Assembly: GCA_903934875.1 (NCBI GenBank)
Contig: CAIZPP010000311.1
Span: 1-32,544 of the forward strand
Length of the DNA stretch: 32,544 nucleotides
Direction: 5' to 3'
DNA from: an uncultured Methylococcaceae bacterium
GTDB lineage: Bacteria > Pseudomonadota > Gammaproteobacteria > Methylococcales > Methylococcaceae
The position numbers and the translations under genes were made by a program. Under the pieces are notes generated by a model. The model made no database searches and had not been told where the DNA came from. It saw only the letters and a program-made list of their open reading frames with translations. Numbering within the stretch: position 1 is the stretch's first letter; every line of letters starts with the position of its first letter. Shown piece by piece: positions 16,733 through 23,765 of the stretch.

Positions 16733-17476
16733 ATGCGTTTTGATATTGTCACCCTGTTCCCGGAAATGATACAAGAGGCGGCATCATGGGGGGTGGCTGG
16801 AAGGGCCTTGGAGTTGGGCTTGGTCGAATTGGAAACATGGAATCCTAGGGAATATACCAAAGACAGGCATCGCACGGTTGACGACCGTCCTTACGGGGGG
16901 GGGCCTGGCATGGTGATGAAAGTGGAACCCCTGTGCGCAGCCATACAGCAGGCGCGAAATTCCTGTGTTCAGGAATCCCTTGTCATCTACTTGAGTCCCC
17001 AAGGCCGCAAGCTGGACCAATGTGCGGTAAACCGCTTCGCCACCTTGCCTAGCATAGTGTTGCTGGCTGGACGTTACGAGGGAGTGGATGAGCGACTAAT
17101 TGAGGCAGAGGTGGATGAGGAATGGTCCATCGGCGATTATGTCCTCAGCGGCGGCGAATTGCCTGCCTTGGTTCTGTTTGACGCAGTGGTTCGTCTACTG
17201 CCCGGAGTGTTGGGAGACGTTAAGTCCGCCTGTCAGGATTCTTATATGAATGGATTATTGGACTGCCCCCATTACACCCGTCCCGAGGAAATAATTGGCA
17301 GAAAGGTTCCAGATATACTGCAAAGCGGCAACCATGAAGCAATTCGCCTGTGGCGCTTGAAGCAGTCGTTAGGAAGGACATGGCTTAGAAGGCCGGATTT
17401 GCTTGACTGCCGCTTACTAGATGCCGAGCAGAAAAAATTGTTGGAAGAATTTAAAAACGAATTGAATAGCAGATAA
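16733..17476 (+). CDS. trmD: tRNA (guanine-37-N1)-methyltransferase
   Basis: A 247-residue SPOUT-class enzyme that methylates G37 next to the anticodon in tRNAs reading CNN codons, preventing frameshifts. Signatures are [25 protein letters not shown], the trefoil-knot SAM site [16 protein letters not shown], and [20 protein letters not shown]. The length is normal. The start is six bases after rimM, and rplS follows 19 bases later. Confidence 0.97.
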   Translation: MRFDIVTLFPEMIQEAASWGVAGRALELGLVELETWNPREYTKDRHRTVDDRPYGGGPGMVMKVEPLCAAIQQARNSCVQESLVIYLSPQGRKLDQCAVNRFATLPSIVLLAGRYEGVDERLIEAEVDEEWSIGDYVLSGGELPALVLFDAVVRLLPGVLGDVKSACQDSYMNGLLDCPHYTRPEEIIGRKVPDILQSGNHEAIRLWRLKQSLGRTWLRRPDLLDCRLLDAEQKKLLEEFKNELNSR

Positions 17477-17495
17477 TTGCAAAGGGGAACTATCG

Positions 17496-17846
17496 ATGAC
17501 CTACACTATCATCCAACAGCTCGAAAACGAGTGGGTGAGCCAAAAAACCATTCCTAACTTCGCTCCGGGCGACACTGTCGTTGTGCAGGTGAAGGTAAAG
17601 GAAGGAACCCGCGAACGTTTGCAAGCCTATGAAGGCATCGTAATCGCCAAGCGTAACCGTGGCTATCATTCCGCATTCACCGTACGGAAAATGTCCCACG
17701 GCGAGGGCGTTGAAAGAGTCTTCCAGACCTATAGCCCGCAAATTCACGATATCCAAATCAAACGCCGGGGCGATGTGCGCCGCGCAAAGCTGTATTACCT
17801 GCGTAACCTGACCGGAAAGGCCGCGCGTATCAAGGAAAAAATCTAA
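17496..17846 (+). CDS. rplS: 50S ribosomal protein L19
   Basis: A 116-residue large-subunit protein located at the 30S-50S interface. The family core is seen in [50 protein letters not shown] and [30 protein letters not shown] precedes the ATG at 17496. It is the last gene of the operon and is followed by a hairpin terminator. Confidence 0.97.
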   Translation: MTYTIIQQLENEWVSQKTIPNFAPGDTVVVQVKVKEGTRERLQAYEGIVIAKRNRGYHSAFTVRKMSHGEGVERVFQTYSPQIHDIQIKRRGDVRRAKLYYLRNLTGKAARIKEKI

Positions 17847-17870
17847 ATAATTGTTTAAATTGAATACGCT

Positions 17871-17906
17871 GTAAAAAAAAAACGGGTGGCCTAGTGCCGC
17901 CCGTTT
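17871..17906 (+). terminator. Rho-independent terminator of the rplS operon
   Basis: AAACGGG(T)GGC pairs with GCC(G)CCCGTTT around CTAGT, about 35 bases after the rplS stop. A run of ten A precedes the stem, so it would work better from the minus strand. Just before it, TTGAATACGCTGTA at 17860-17873 resembles a decayed MITE-1 end. Confidence 0.6.
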
Positions 17907-18065
17907 GCGTATGGAGTCAGAAAATCAGTTTGTCCACGAAAATCACGAAAAGTGGCTAGTTCATCGTGGTCACTGCCGCCCATGCTGCTTACTTTGGGCG
18001 TTGGGCGTTACACTTTTCCTGAGTCGCGCTTTACATTAATCATGTATAGCGTTACTATTTTTCCA

Positions 18066-18347
18066 ATGCCCATTAAATCCTTCAAGTGCGCAGAGACTGA
18101 GAGCCTATTCAAACGGCATCGCATAAAGCGATTTGTGAATATCGAATCTGTGGCGCGACGAAAACTTGAGCAGCTTGACTGGGCAAGTGTTCTCGACGAT
18201 CTTCGTGTACCTCCCGGTAATCGATTAGAAGCATTGAAACACGATCGCGCCGGACAACACAGCATTCGCATAAACGATCAATTTCGGGTGTGCTTTGTAT
18301 GGACTAGCGAGGGTCCAAAAGATGTCGAGATTGTTGATTACCATTAA
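18066..18347 (+). CDS. higB: HigB-type RelE-superfamily toxin
   Basis: A 93-residue protein of the HigB/RelE toxin superfamily, ribosome-dependent mRNA endonucleases. Family features are IKSFKCAETESLF at the start, RRKLEQLDWASVLDDLRVPP, RLEALKHDRAGQHSIRINDQ and FRVCFVW, with a C-terminal VEIVDYH that includes the usual late histidine. The ATG at 18066 is preferred over one at 18042 because the family begins near (M)IKSF. The toxin gene precedes its antitoxin, the order typical of hig loci, with 12 bases between them. Confidence 0.88.
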   Translation: MPIKSFKCAETESLFKRHRIKRFVNIESVARRKLEQLDWASVLDDLRVPPGNRLEALKHDRAGQHSIRINDQFRVCFVWTSEGPKDVEIVDYH

Positions 18348-18359
18348 TGGAGCCTTGCC

Positions 18360-18686
18360 ATGAGTAAAACAAACAAGCTTCCGCCAGTTACTCCCGGTGA
18401 AATGCTACTTGAAGAGTTCCTGAAACCGATGGGAATTTCTCAATATAGACTAGCTAAGGAAATTGGCGTTCCCGCTCAACGAATTAGTGAAATTGTCGCT
18501 GGTCGTCGTGCAATTACGGTCGACACTGATTTAAGGTTATGCCGATTTTTTGGGCTATCCGAGGGATGGTGGCTACGCGGTCAGGCGCGTCATGATACCG
18601 AATGCGCCAAGGATGTTCTAGCAGAGACATTGTCCAAAATTAGGCCGTGGACGGAAGTGATCACAGATATCGCAGCCCATTCTTAA
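18360..18686 (+). CDS. higA: HigA-type XRE-family antitoxin
   Basis: A 108-residue helix-turn-helix antitoxin and repressor of the HigA family. The stretch PVTPGEMLLEEFLKPMGISQ is the standard HigA start. The DNA-binding helices follow (YRLAKEIGVPAQRISEIVAG, then RRAITVDTDLRLCRFFGLSEGWWL). It would neutralise HigB and repress the pair. GGAG lies before the ATG. The pair sits between the rplS operon and repeat-rich sequence, consistent with acquisition as a unit. Confidence 0.9.
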   Translation: MSKTNKLPPVTPGEMLLEEFLKPMGISQYRLAKEIGVPAQRISEIVAGRRAITVDTDLRLCRFFGLSEGWWLRGQARHDTECAKDVLAETLSKIRPWTEVITDIAAHS

Positions 18687-19102
18687 CCCACGCTCAAGCA
18701 AGTTTGCCCCTTGCTGCGTATTGCGCCGGATGATATAGCGCAAAGAGCCATGTAGATCGGGCGCGTCTCTTTGCGTTGCGCCCGACGAAAAGAGCGAAGA
18801 ACCCAGATCAACCGATATTCCGCACCCCCATAACACTTTGATAATATGAGATTAATTTTTTCGCAAAAAGGGGGCATGAAAAAATTAATCTCGATAAATC
18901 AAATTATTACGAAAGGGGGTGCGGAATGACGGATAAATGTAGCACATTCATGTTATAAATGTTCGGTAATAGTTCACTGAATTTATGTGTGATTTATATT
19001 AACCTACGTTCAAATCTCTTGGCTTAAGCACCCAAAGAGAGTTTTGTGTCCAACCGCCAAGGTTGGCACCTTCGCAACTTTCTTTAAAAAAGGGTAATCG
19101 TT
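18687..19102. other. Structured non-coding spacer after higA
   Basis: No gene is supported in these 416 bases. Two crossing stems lie at 18739-18784: CGCAAAGAG (18739-18747) with CTCTTTGCG (18767-18775), and CGGGCGC (18758-18764) with GCGCCCG (18778-18784). They could alternate or form a pseudoknot. The nested palindrome at 18817-18927 is listed separately. From 18930 to 19102 there is AT-rich sequence that probably contains the promoter of the next gene. Confidence 0.45.
18817..18927. mobile_element. Nested double-palindrome element of 111 bp
   Basis: The outer 13-base perfect inverted repeats are ATTCCGCACCCCC (18817-18829) and GGGGGTGCGGAAT (18915-18927). The inner 15-base perfect inverted repeats are GAGATTAATTTTTTC (18848-18862) and GAAAAAATTAATCTC (18878-18892), with a 15-base loop. 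The arrangement suggests a small non-autonomous mobile element or a structured RNA. No coding capacity; no second copy seen in the window. Confidence 0.55.
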
Positions 19103-19588
19103 ATGAACATCAAGGTTAAAAATTCAATCGTTGCATTGGGCGGGTTGGCGATAGTGTTGTTGAGCGGCAATGTGTTGGCAGACGCCAATACGTTGACGGG
19201 CTATTACGCTGAACTCACGCCAAACGAGGCTCCCGCTATCCAGCCGGGGGCACTTGGGAATCCGGGGGCAGAGGTTACCATCGTCGAGAAAACAGTCAAT
19301 GCCGGTTCTTACTTGATCACTGCACAGATATTTGGCTATTCCTACGCTCCCAATAGCGGGGCCATTTGTTATTTCACGGAAAACGGGGTCGAGTCTGGCT
19401 GGCGGACTCTGGACACTTCATCTGACTGGAGCCACCTAAAAACCGCGAATATATTGATGCTCGGTAAGTACACCTCAACTCAAGATGGCACCAAAGTCAC
19501 TGTCTCGTGCGTCAGAGGGTATGCCTTTACAGGAGGGTCGCAAGTTTATGGAACAATGACGCTAGTCCCGGTGCAAAATCTGGAGTAG
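19103..19588 (+). CDS. Secreted protein of unknown function
   Basis: A 161-residue protein I do not recognise. A signal peptide is clear (SIVALGGLAIVLLSGNVLA, cleavage near LADA at about residue 26). The mature part is about 135 residues, with many glycines, serines, threonines and aromatic residues, and looks all-beta. Cysteines 89 and 136 could form one disulfide. The closing GSQVYGTMTLVPVQ resembles a terminal beta-strand. A GGG lies before the ATG at 19103. The flanks are non-coding repeats, so it is probably a single-gene unit. Confidence 0.7.
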   Translation: MNIKVKNSIVALGGLAIVLLSGNVLADANTLTGYYAELTPNEAPAIQPGALGNPGAEVTIVEKTVNAGSYLITAQIFGYSYAPNSGAICYFTENGVESGWRTLDTSSDWSHLKTANILMLGKYTSTQDGTKVTVSCVRGYAFTGGSQVYGTMTLVPVQNLE

Positions 19589-19655
19589 GGCTAACACATA
19601 GCCAAGCGCGTCGTTTAGCCGATTTGCATCTGGACTTTCAGTCCCTGACTCAAAC

Positions 19656-19808
19656 CCACCGGCTAAGCCGGTGGATGTTTGGTCTTGTCGGTTGACTGCA
19701 TAAAATTCTATTGGACTTGTGTGCCGGTAAGCGTTAACTCCCCCTGCCTTTTTCTGGGAGCGCGGCCATCTTGACTGTAATCTGGCAGCGGGATGCCCGC
19801 GCTCCCAG
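19656..19808. repeat. Hairpins between the secreted protein and GH1 genes
   Basis: CCACCGGCTAAGCCGGTGG (19656-19674) is a compact hairpin that may terminate the upstream gene. At 19754-19808 lies a 55-base palindromic repeat starting CTGGGAGCGCGGCCATCTT and ending CCCGCGCTCCCAG. Its reverse complement recurs at 28062-28118 inside the TIR-domain gene. The flanks carry a further inverted pair (TAAGCGTT / AACGCTTA). Confidence 0.65.
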
Positions 19809-19817
19809 GGGAAACGC

Positions 19818-21389
19818 TTAGGTGTGCCGTTTGTTTAAATTCCCCCACGGAGCATCATTGAATAATCCAACCAGCTTGGCATAGGTGGCCGACGGACAAT
19901 CGCCGAGATGGTCCACTGGGATGCGTTCGGCACCCTGCTGATAGTCGATGCTGTACAGCCCGAAGCGAGGGGTGTAAGTGCCCCATTCATAGTTATCGAA
20001 CAGAGACCAGTGCAGATAGCCAATCAAAGGTATGCCTTCGCGTAGCATACGGATGACCTCAGCAAAATGTAATTCAAGAAATTGGCTGCGGGTGATGCGG
20101 TCACGGCGGTGCGAGGTCTTGTTGTCGGTTTTTCGGCGCAAGGCCATGCCATTTTCCGCAATCAAAACCGGCCTGCCTTCAAATTCATCGGCATAATATT
20201 GACAGAAAAAATGCAGACCCTGCGGCAGCACCCGCCAATCCCACCATTTGCTGGATATGGTATTCATCAACCAAGAATGAATGGATTTGTTCTTAAATTC
20301 ATGGTCCCACAGTACGGGCGGCCGGAAAAAATGCGCTGAAAATGGATCGTAATAATCCAAGGCGAGATAGTCTAATACTTTCTCACGCGGGGATTGCAGC
20401 AAACTGTCTGTAAACGGTTTAAACCCCCGAATATCGAAAAATAAATAACATAGCCTGTCAGTTAAGGTTTTGCAGAAGGTGCCAAACCAATACGACAGGT
20501 TTTTACGGAAGGGCATCTTGGTCAGGGCCAATGAGGCTTCAAATGCATTTCTTTTGTTCTTAATAGCGGCATTCGCATCGTTGACTGGAATCTTGCGTTC
20601 CCGCAAAGCTAGTAAGTCAAGCAGGAGTTTATCCGCCCAATACAAATCGCTGCAATAATTATTGATGCTTACTAACGGTTCCGCCCAAGCTTGGCGCTGA
20701 TATATGTCATGGATAGTATTGTAGGCTAGGATGTGGGCGCGCAGCAGTTGGCAACATGCTTTTATTGCTGTGGTAAAACCATGCGTGGCCATGCTTGGAA
20801 ATTGCCAACCCAGATAGGTGTTGAATAACAACATATTGGGTTCGTTGATAGTGATATAGTAACGGATTGCCGGATAACCCCGGCTGGTTAGGACGCTGTT
20901 GACGTGCAACACGGTGGTTTGCACAAAATGGGTGAAATGATCGGCGGTGGATGGCTCCAACCAAGGGTCGGCACCTAGCCAAGCGGGGTGTACAAAATGA
21001 TGCAGGGTGACGATGGGTTCCAAGCCATGATTCCGACATTCGATCAGCATGTCAGCATAATGGTCCAGTGCCGCAATATCAAACGGGGGCGGTGCTGAGG
21101 CCGTACCTGATAAACTAGGCTGGACCCTGCTCCATTCCAGTCCCAGGCGAAATGCAGACAAGCCCATCTTCCGGCAATTGGCAAAATCTTCCCGATAACG
21201 CGCACAAAACTCGGCGGCGTTACCTAGGGCCGCCACATCCCTTTCCTTCTCGGCCTTGGCCCAGTTGGTTTGCGGTTGGTTTTTGCCGTTATAGCCGCCT
21301 TCGGACTGGTAAGCAGAAGTCGCCACACCCCATAGAAATTCGTTGCCAGCGGGATCTTGGCCGGAAACACAGGTTGGGCTGCCTATCAT
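19818..21389 (-). CDS. Glycoside hydrolase family 1 protein
   Basis: A 523-residue GH1 enzyme (retaining beta-glycosidase/transglycosidase fold). The N-terminal FLWGVATSAYQSEGG, the acid/base glutamate in ITINEPN (E183), the nucleophile in LIAENG (E412) and the late LHWSLFDNYEWGTY are all present, so it should be catalytically competent. Residues about 255-345 form an insert rich in basic and aromatic residues, longer than in compact beta-glucosidases. No signal peptide is seen, so it is cytoplasmic or membrane-associated. Its ATG overlaps the stop of the upstream glycosyltransferase by four bases (ATGA), implying translational coupling. The substrate may therefore be the glycolipid made by that enzyme; the plant GH1 SFR2 is a galactolipid galactosyltransferase. 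A cytoplasmic beta-glucosidase is the conservative alternative. Confidence 0.88.
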   Translation of the reverse strand: MIGSPTCVSGQDPAGNEFLWGVATSAYQSEGGYNGKNQPQTNWAKAEKERDVAALGNAAEFCARYREDFANCRKMGLSAFRLGLEWSRVQPSLSGTASAPPPFDIAALDHYADMLIECRNHGLEPIVTLHHFVHPAWLGADPWLEPSTADHFTHFVQTTVLHVNSVLTSRGYPAIRYYITINEPNMLLFNTYLGWQFPSMATHGFTTAIKACCQLLRAHILAYNTIHDIYQRQAWAEPLVSINNYCSDLYWADKLLLDLLALRERKIPVNDANAAIKNKRNAFEASLALTKMPFRKNLSYWFGTFCKTLTDRLCYLFFDIRGFKPFTDSLLQSPREKVLDYLALDYYDPFSAHFFRPPVLWDHEFKNKSIHSWLMNTISSKWWDWRVLPQGLHFFCQYYADEFEGRPVLIAENGMALRRKTDNKTSHRRDRITRSQFLELHFAEVIRMLREGIPLIGYLHWSLFDNYEWGTYTPRFGLYSIDYQQGAERIPVDHLGDCPSATYAKLVGLFNDAPWGNLNKRHT

Positions 21390-22564
21390 TCCGGCCCCGC
21401 CGCCAAGGTCATCGCTGCCCGTTGTTTTTTCGTCAAAGCCAGCGGCGGAAGGCGGTCTTCCAGCAAGGTGTTGACTATGGTGTGCGAGGCATCGGGTTGG
21501 GCGAAACGCAGGGCGTTGGCTTGCATATGCGCCAGTCGTTGGGGATCATCCAATAACAGGTCTAGCTTGAAGGCCAGTGTGGTCAGGTCATTGCACTTGA
21601 CGGCAATGCCTTCTTCCAAAAGATGGTCGCTGTTTCTTTCCTCTTGACCGGGGATGGGCGTGACCACGCACATGGGCAAGCCACAACTGATGGCTTCCGA
21701 GGAGGCCAGTCCGCCCGGTTTGCCGATGAATATATCGGATAACTTCATCAGCTTGTGCATTTCGTTGGAATAACCGAGGATTTTAAACTGCGGGCTGCGG
21801 TTGCCGACCAGCTTCGTCAAGCGTTGCCTCAATTCTTCGTTGTGTCCACAGACGACTAGCGTTTGCGCATCATGCTTGAGATTGAACAAGCGCTCTACCA
21901 TGAACTCAGTGGGGCCGAGTCCGAAGGCACCGGCCGACAGCAGCAAAACCGGGACATCCGGGTTTAGGCCCAGCTTAAGGCGTTCTTCTTCCCGATTGAC
22001 CGCTTGCTGGAATATGGGGTCTATGGGTATGCCGGAAACCGTGATCCTTTCCTCTGGAATACCCAGCATCCCCAGATGGGCCTTGGTTTCGGCTAGTGCC
22101 ACAAAATAATGGTGGAACGACCGGGACAGCCACATCGCATGGAAGTCGAAATCAGTCACCACGATGGAGAGGCGGGCTTGCAATTTTTTCGTCGCGATCA
22201 AATGGCTAATGATCCCGGCGGGCATGAAATGGGTGCAGACCGTGATGTGGGGGTCGAAGTCTTGGATAAACCGCACCAAAGGCTTGGTGTTCAAGCGGTC
22301 TATCATATGGCGCATTCGGTCGGTGCGCCAGGGTTCATCGCTGGCTTTGTACCACCAGCCCAAAAAATTGGGGGCGCTCTTTACCAAGGAGGTGTAGAGT
22401 TTGGAATAGAAGTCACGGAACAGCTTATTGGTGTACTGTAAAGCGTCATTATTGAAGACTTCCTCGACACGGTCGTCGGACTTGAATGACTTCTCCAAGG
22501 CTTCGGCGGCTCTAATGTGGCCGGTTCCTGCCCCGGCCGACATAATCAATACCCGTTTTTTCAT
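21386..22564 (-). CDS. MGDG-synthase-type diacylglycerol glycosyltransferase (GT28)
   Basis: A 392-residue GT-B glycosyltransferase related to plant MGDG synthase and Bacillus UgtP. The N-terminal acceptor domain begins RVLIMSAGAGTGHIRAAEAL and has the family's TDFDFHAMW. The C-terminal nucleotide-sugar domain has KPGGLASSEAISCGLPM (residues 282-298) and GQEERNSDHLLEEG (306-319). It should transfer glucose or galactose from a UDP-sugar to diacylglycerol at the cytoplasmic membrane face. MurG-like activity is unlikely given the MGDG-type N-terminus. It is coupled to the GH1 gene by an ATGA overlap. The start at 22564 lies four bases from the end of a MITE-1 copy, and no normal ribosome-binding site is visible. 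Confidence 0.85.
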   Translation of the reverse strand: MKKRVLIMSAGAGTGHIRAAEALEKSFKSDDRVEEVFNNDALQYTNKLFRDFYSKLYTSLVKSAPNFLGWWYKASDEPWRTDRMRHMIDRLNTKPLVRFIQDFDPHITVCTHFMPAGIISHLIATKKLQARLSIVVTDFDFHAMWLSRSFHHYFVALAETKAHLGMLGIPEERITVSGIPIDPIFQQAVNREEERLKLGLNPDVPVLLLSAGAFGLGPTEFMVERLFNLKHDAQTLVVCGHNEELRQRLTKLVGNRSPQFKILGYSNEMHKLMKLSDIFIGKPGGLASSEAISCGLPMCVVTPIPGQEERNSDHLLEEGIAVKCNDLTTLAFKLDLLLDDPQRLAHMQANALRFAQPDASHTIVNTLLEDRLPPLALTKKQRAAMTLAAGPE

Positions 22565-22567
22565 GGC

Positions 22568-22690
22568 TACAGCGTTTTCATCTTAAAAATATACCTAAAA
22601 CAGACATTCAGTTAACCCTTCAGGTTAACCGCATAACCTGCGCTATCTATACCCACTACCAAGTAACTCTTTGATGTTGAAAATGCTGTA
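22568..22690. mobile_element. MITE-1 copy C, upstream of the glycosyltransferase
   Basis: A 123-base element with ends TACAGCGTTTTCATC and GATGTTGAAAATGCTGTA. The interior contains a GTTAACCCTTCAGGTTAAC palindrome. It is nearly identical, in opposite orientation, to the copy at 25803-25924. It occupies the leader of the glycosyltransferase gene. There is no coding capacity. Confidence 0.8.
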
Positions 22691-22708
22691 AACGCATATC
22701 ATAATTTA

Positions 22709-22995
22709 CAGTGTTCCCACGCTCCGCGCTCATCCTTATACACAAGTTCAGTCAAGCCCAGAAAAGCCGTCATTTCGGCATGGATGCCGAAATCCAGGCC
22801 ATGGACGGTATCCAGTCGGTTGCACAAGTGCTTGATTCAGAACACTTGCCAACCTGTAGTTTCCTCTCTTTTGATACGGGGACACATGTCGTGGCTTCGA
22901 CTTTGCCATCCTTGGACGCTGGATTTCGGCATCCATGCCGAAATGACGAGCCTCCTACATTTGTGTATAACGGCGAGCGCCCCGCGTGGAAATGC
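22709..22995. repeat. Long imperfect inverted repeat with perfect 30-bp core arms
   Basis: Perfect 30-base arms lie at 22768-22797 and 22919-22948 (CTGGATTTCGGCATCCATGC... on one strand). Outside them a second conserved block, CTTGTGTATAA followed by GAGCGC and GCGTGGGAAC-like sequence, appears inverted at 22709-22750 and direct at 22960-22995. The same unit occurs once at 76-143. About 120 bases of unique sequence lie between the arms. Open frames through this region are not supported as genes. Confidence 0.7.
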
Positions 22996-23062
22996 CTCCA
23001 CGGACGCTCTGCGTCCGACTGTTTGTTTGAGCATGTAGACTTTCCTGCCCGAAAGCCCAAAT

Positions 23063-23093
23063 GTCGGGCGCAATGCATCGCGATGCGCCCGAC
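23063..23093. terminator. Hairpin after the Nudix gene
   Basis: GTCGGGCGCA (23063-23072) and TGCGCCCGAC (23084-23093) form a perfect 10-base stem five bases past the Nudix gene stop on the minus strand. No T-run follows on that strand, so it may be a repeat with terminator activity. Confidence 0.45.
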
Positions 23094-23097
23094 CTGG

Positions 23098-23541
23098 CTA
23101 CCTAGCAGTGCGCAACAAGGCCACTTGCCCGCTTTCTCTGAATTTTTTGTAGTCGGCCAGTACTTGAGCATGGTCAAATGCCAGTGGTTCCGGGAGGGCA
23201 TCCAAGCTGAAAATGCAGCAATTTTTCGCATCGTCCGCCGCCTTGGGGCTGCCAGCCGCCTCGGCCACATAAACCGCAGTCACCGTGTGTCCCCGGTCAT
23301 CCCGGCTGGGATCGGAATAGATGCCCAGCAAGGCAGTCAGGCGGACATCCAAGCACACTTCTTCTTTGGCTTCCCGCTCGGCGGCCTGTTCGACGATTTC
23401 GCCCATATCCACAAATCCCCCCGGAATTGCCCAACCGTAAGGCGGATTAGCCCGCTCAATCAGCACAATCGGGCGGTCGGGGAAATCGGTCAGTTCAATA
23501 ATCGTGTCGGCGGCGAGTAATGGGGTAACGGGTTTGGGCAT
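23098..23541 (-). CDS. Nudix hydrolase
   Basis: A 147-residue Nudix-fold pyrophosphohydrolase. The Nudix box spans residues 42-64 ([20 protein letters not shown] then VCLD), with all catalytic acidic and arginine residues: E48, R56, E57, E60, E61. The glycine usually following EE-X is cysteine 63, a tolerated but unusual change. The preceding PYGWAIPGG is typical of ADP-ribose/NADH-type and related Nudix enzymes; the substrate cannot be told from sequence. It lies between the two coupled gene pairs of the lipid locus on the same strand, but is separated from each by repeats or hairpins, so a shared transcript is uncertain. Confidence 0.85.
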   Translation of the reverse strand: MPKPVTPLLAADTIIELTDFPDRPIVLIERANPPYGWAIPGGFVDMGEIVEQAAEREAKEEVCLDVRLTALLGIYSDPSRDDRGHTVTAVYVAEAAGSPKAADDAKNCCIFSLDALPEPLAFDHAQVLADYKKFRESGQVALLRTAR

Positions 23542-23576
23542 ACAGTCCTCAAAACATTAAAAAAAGGCTAGGGTTT

Positions 23577-23607
23577 GACCGACTCGGTTGCAAAAACCGA
23601 GTCGGTC
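23577..23607 (-). terminator. Perfect hairpin between lplT-like and Nudix genes
   Basis: GACCGACTCGGTT (23577-23589) and AACCGAGTCGGTC (23595-23607) form a 13-base perfect stem with a five-base loop. On the minus strand a run of seven T follows after an 11-base gap. It may end transcripts reading from the lplT-like gene. Confidence 0.45.
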
Positions 23608-23620
23608 TTAATGTTATAAG

Positions 23621-23758
23621 CTGATGTTAAGTAGTCGTCGCTAGAGGATGGCAACTTGTGGAGTGCGGCGACTCGTCGCCGCTGGACGCAAAAGGCGGCG
23701 ACGAGTCGCCGCACTCCACAACATCCGGGCTACAGCCTACACGGTTGCGTAACATCAG
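23621..23758. mobile_element. MITE-2 copy 1 (138 bp) with 7-bp target duplication
   Basis: The ends CTGATGTTA and TAACATCAG are inverted repeats. The flanking TTATAAG occurs on both sides (23614-23620 and 23759-23765), a 7-bp target duplication. A perfect 26-base stem (23656-23681 with 23696-23721) fills the middle. It is nearly identical to the copy at 29910-30047. It lies directly downstream of the lplT-like stop codon, and the right duplication touches the start of that gene's terminal codons. Confidence 0.85.
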
Positions 23759-23765
23759 TTATAAG

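Noticed and set aside
17847..18065. Riboswitch or leader RNA upstream of higB
   Set aside because: Only the rplS terminator hairpin and a CACGAAA-type dispersed repeat are seen.
22711..23520. Long plus-strand open frame opposite the Nudix gene
   Set aside because: It is the antisense of a clear Nudix gene and of repeat sequence; the composition does not resemble a protein.
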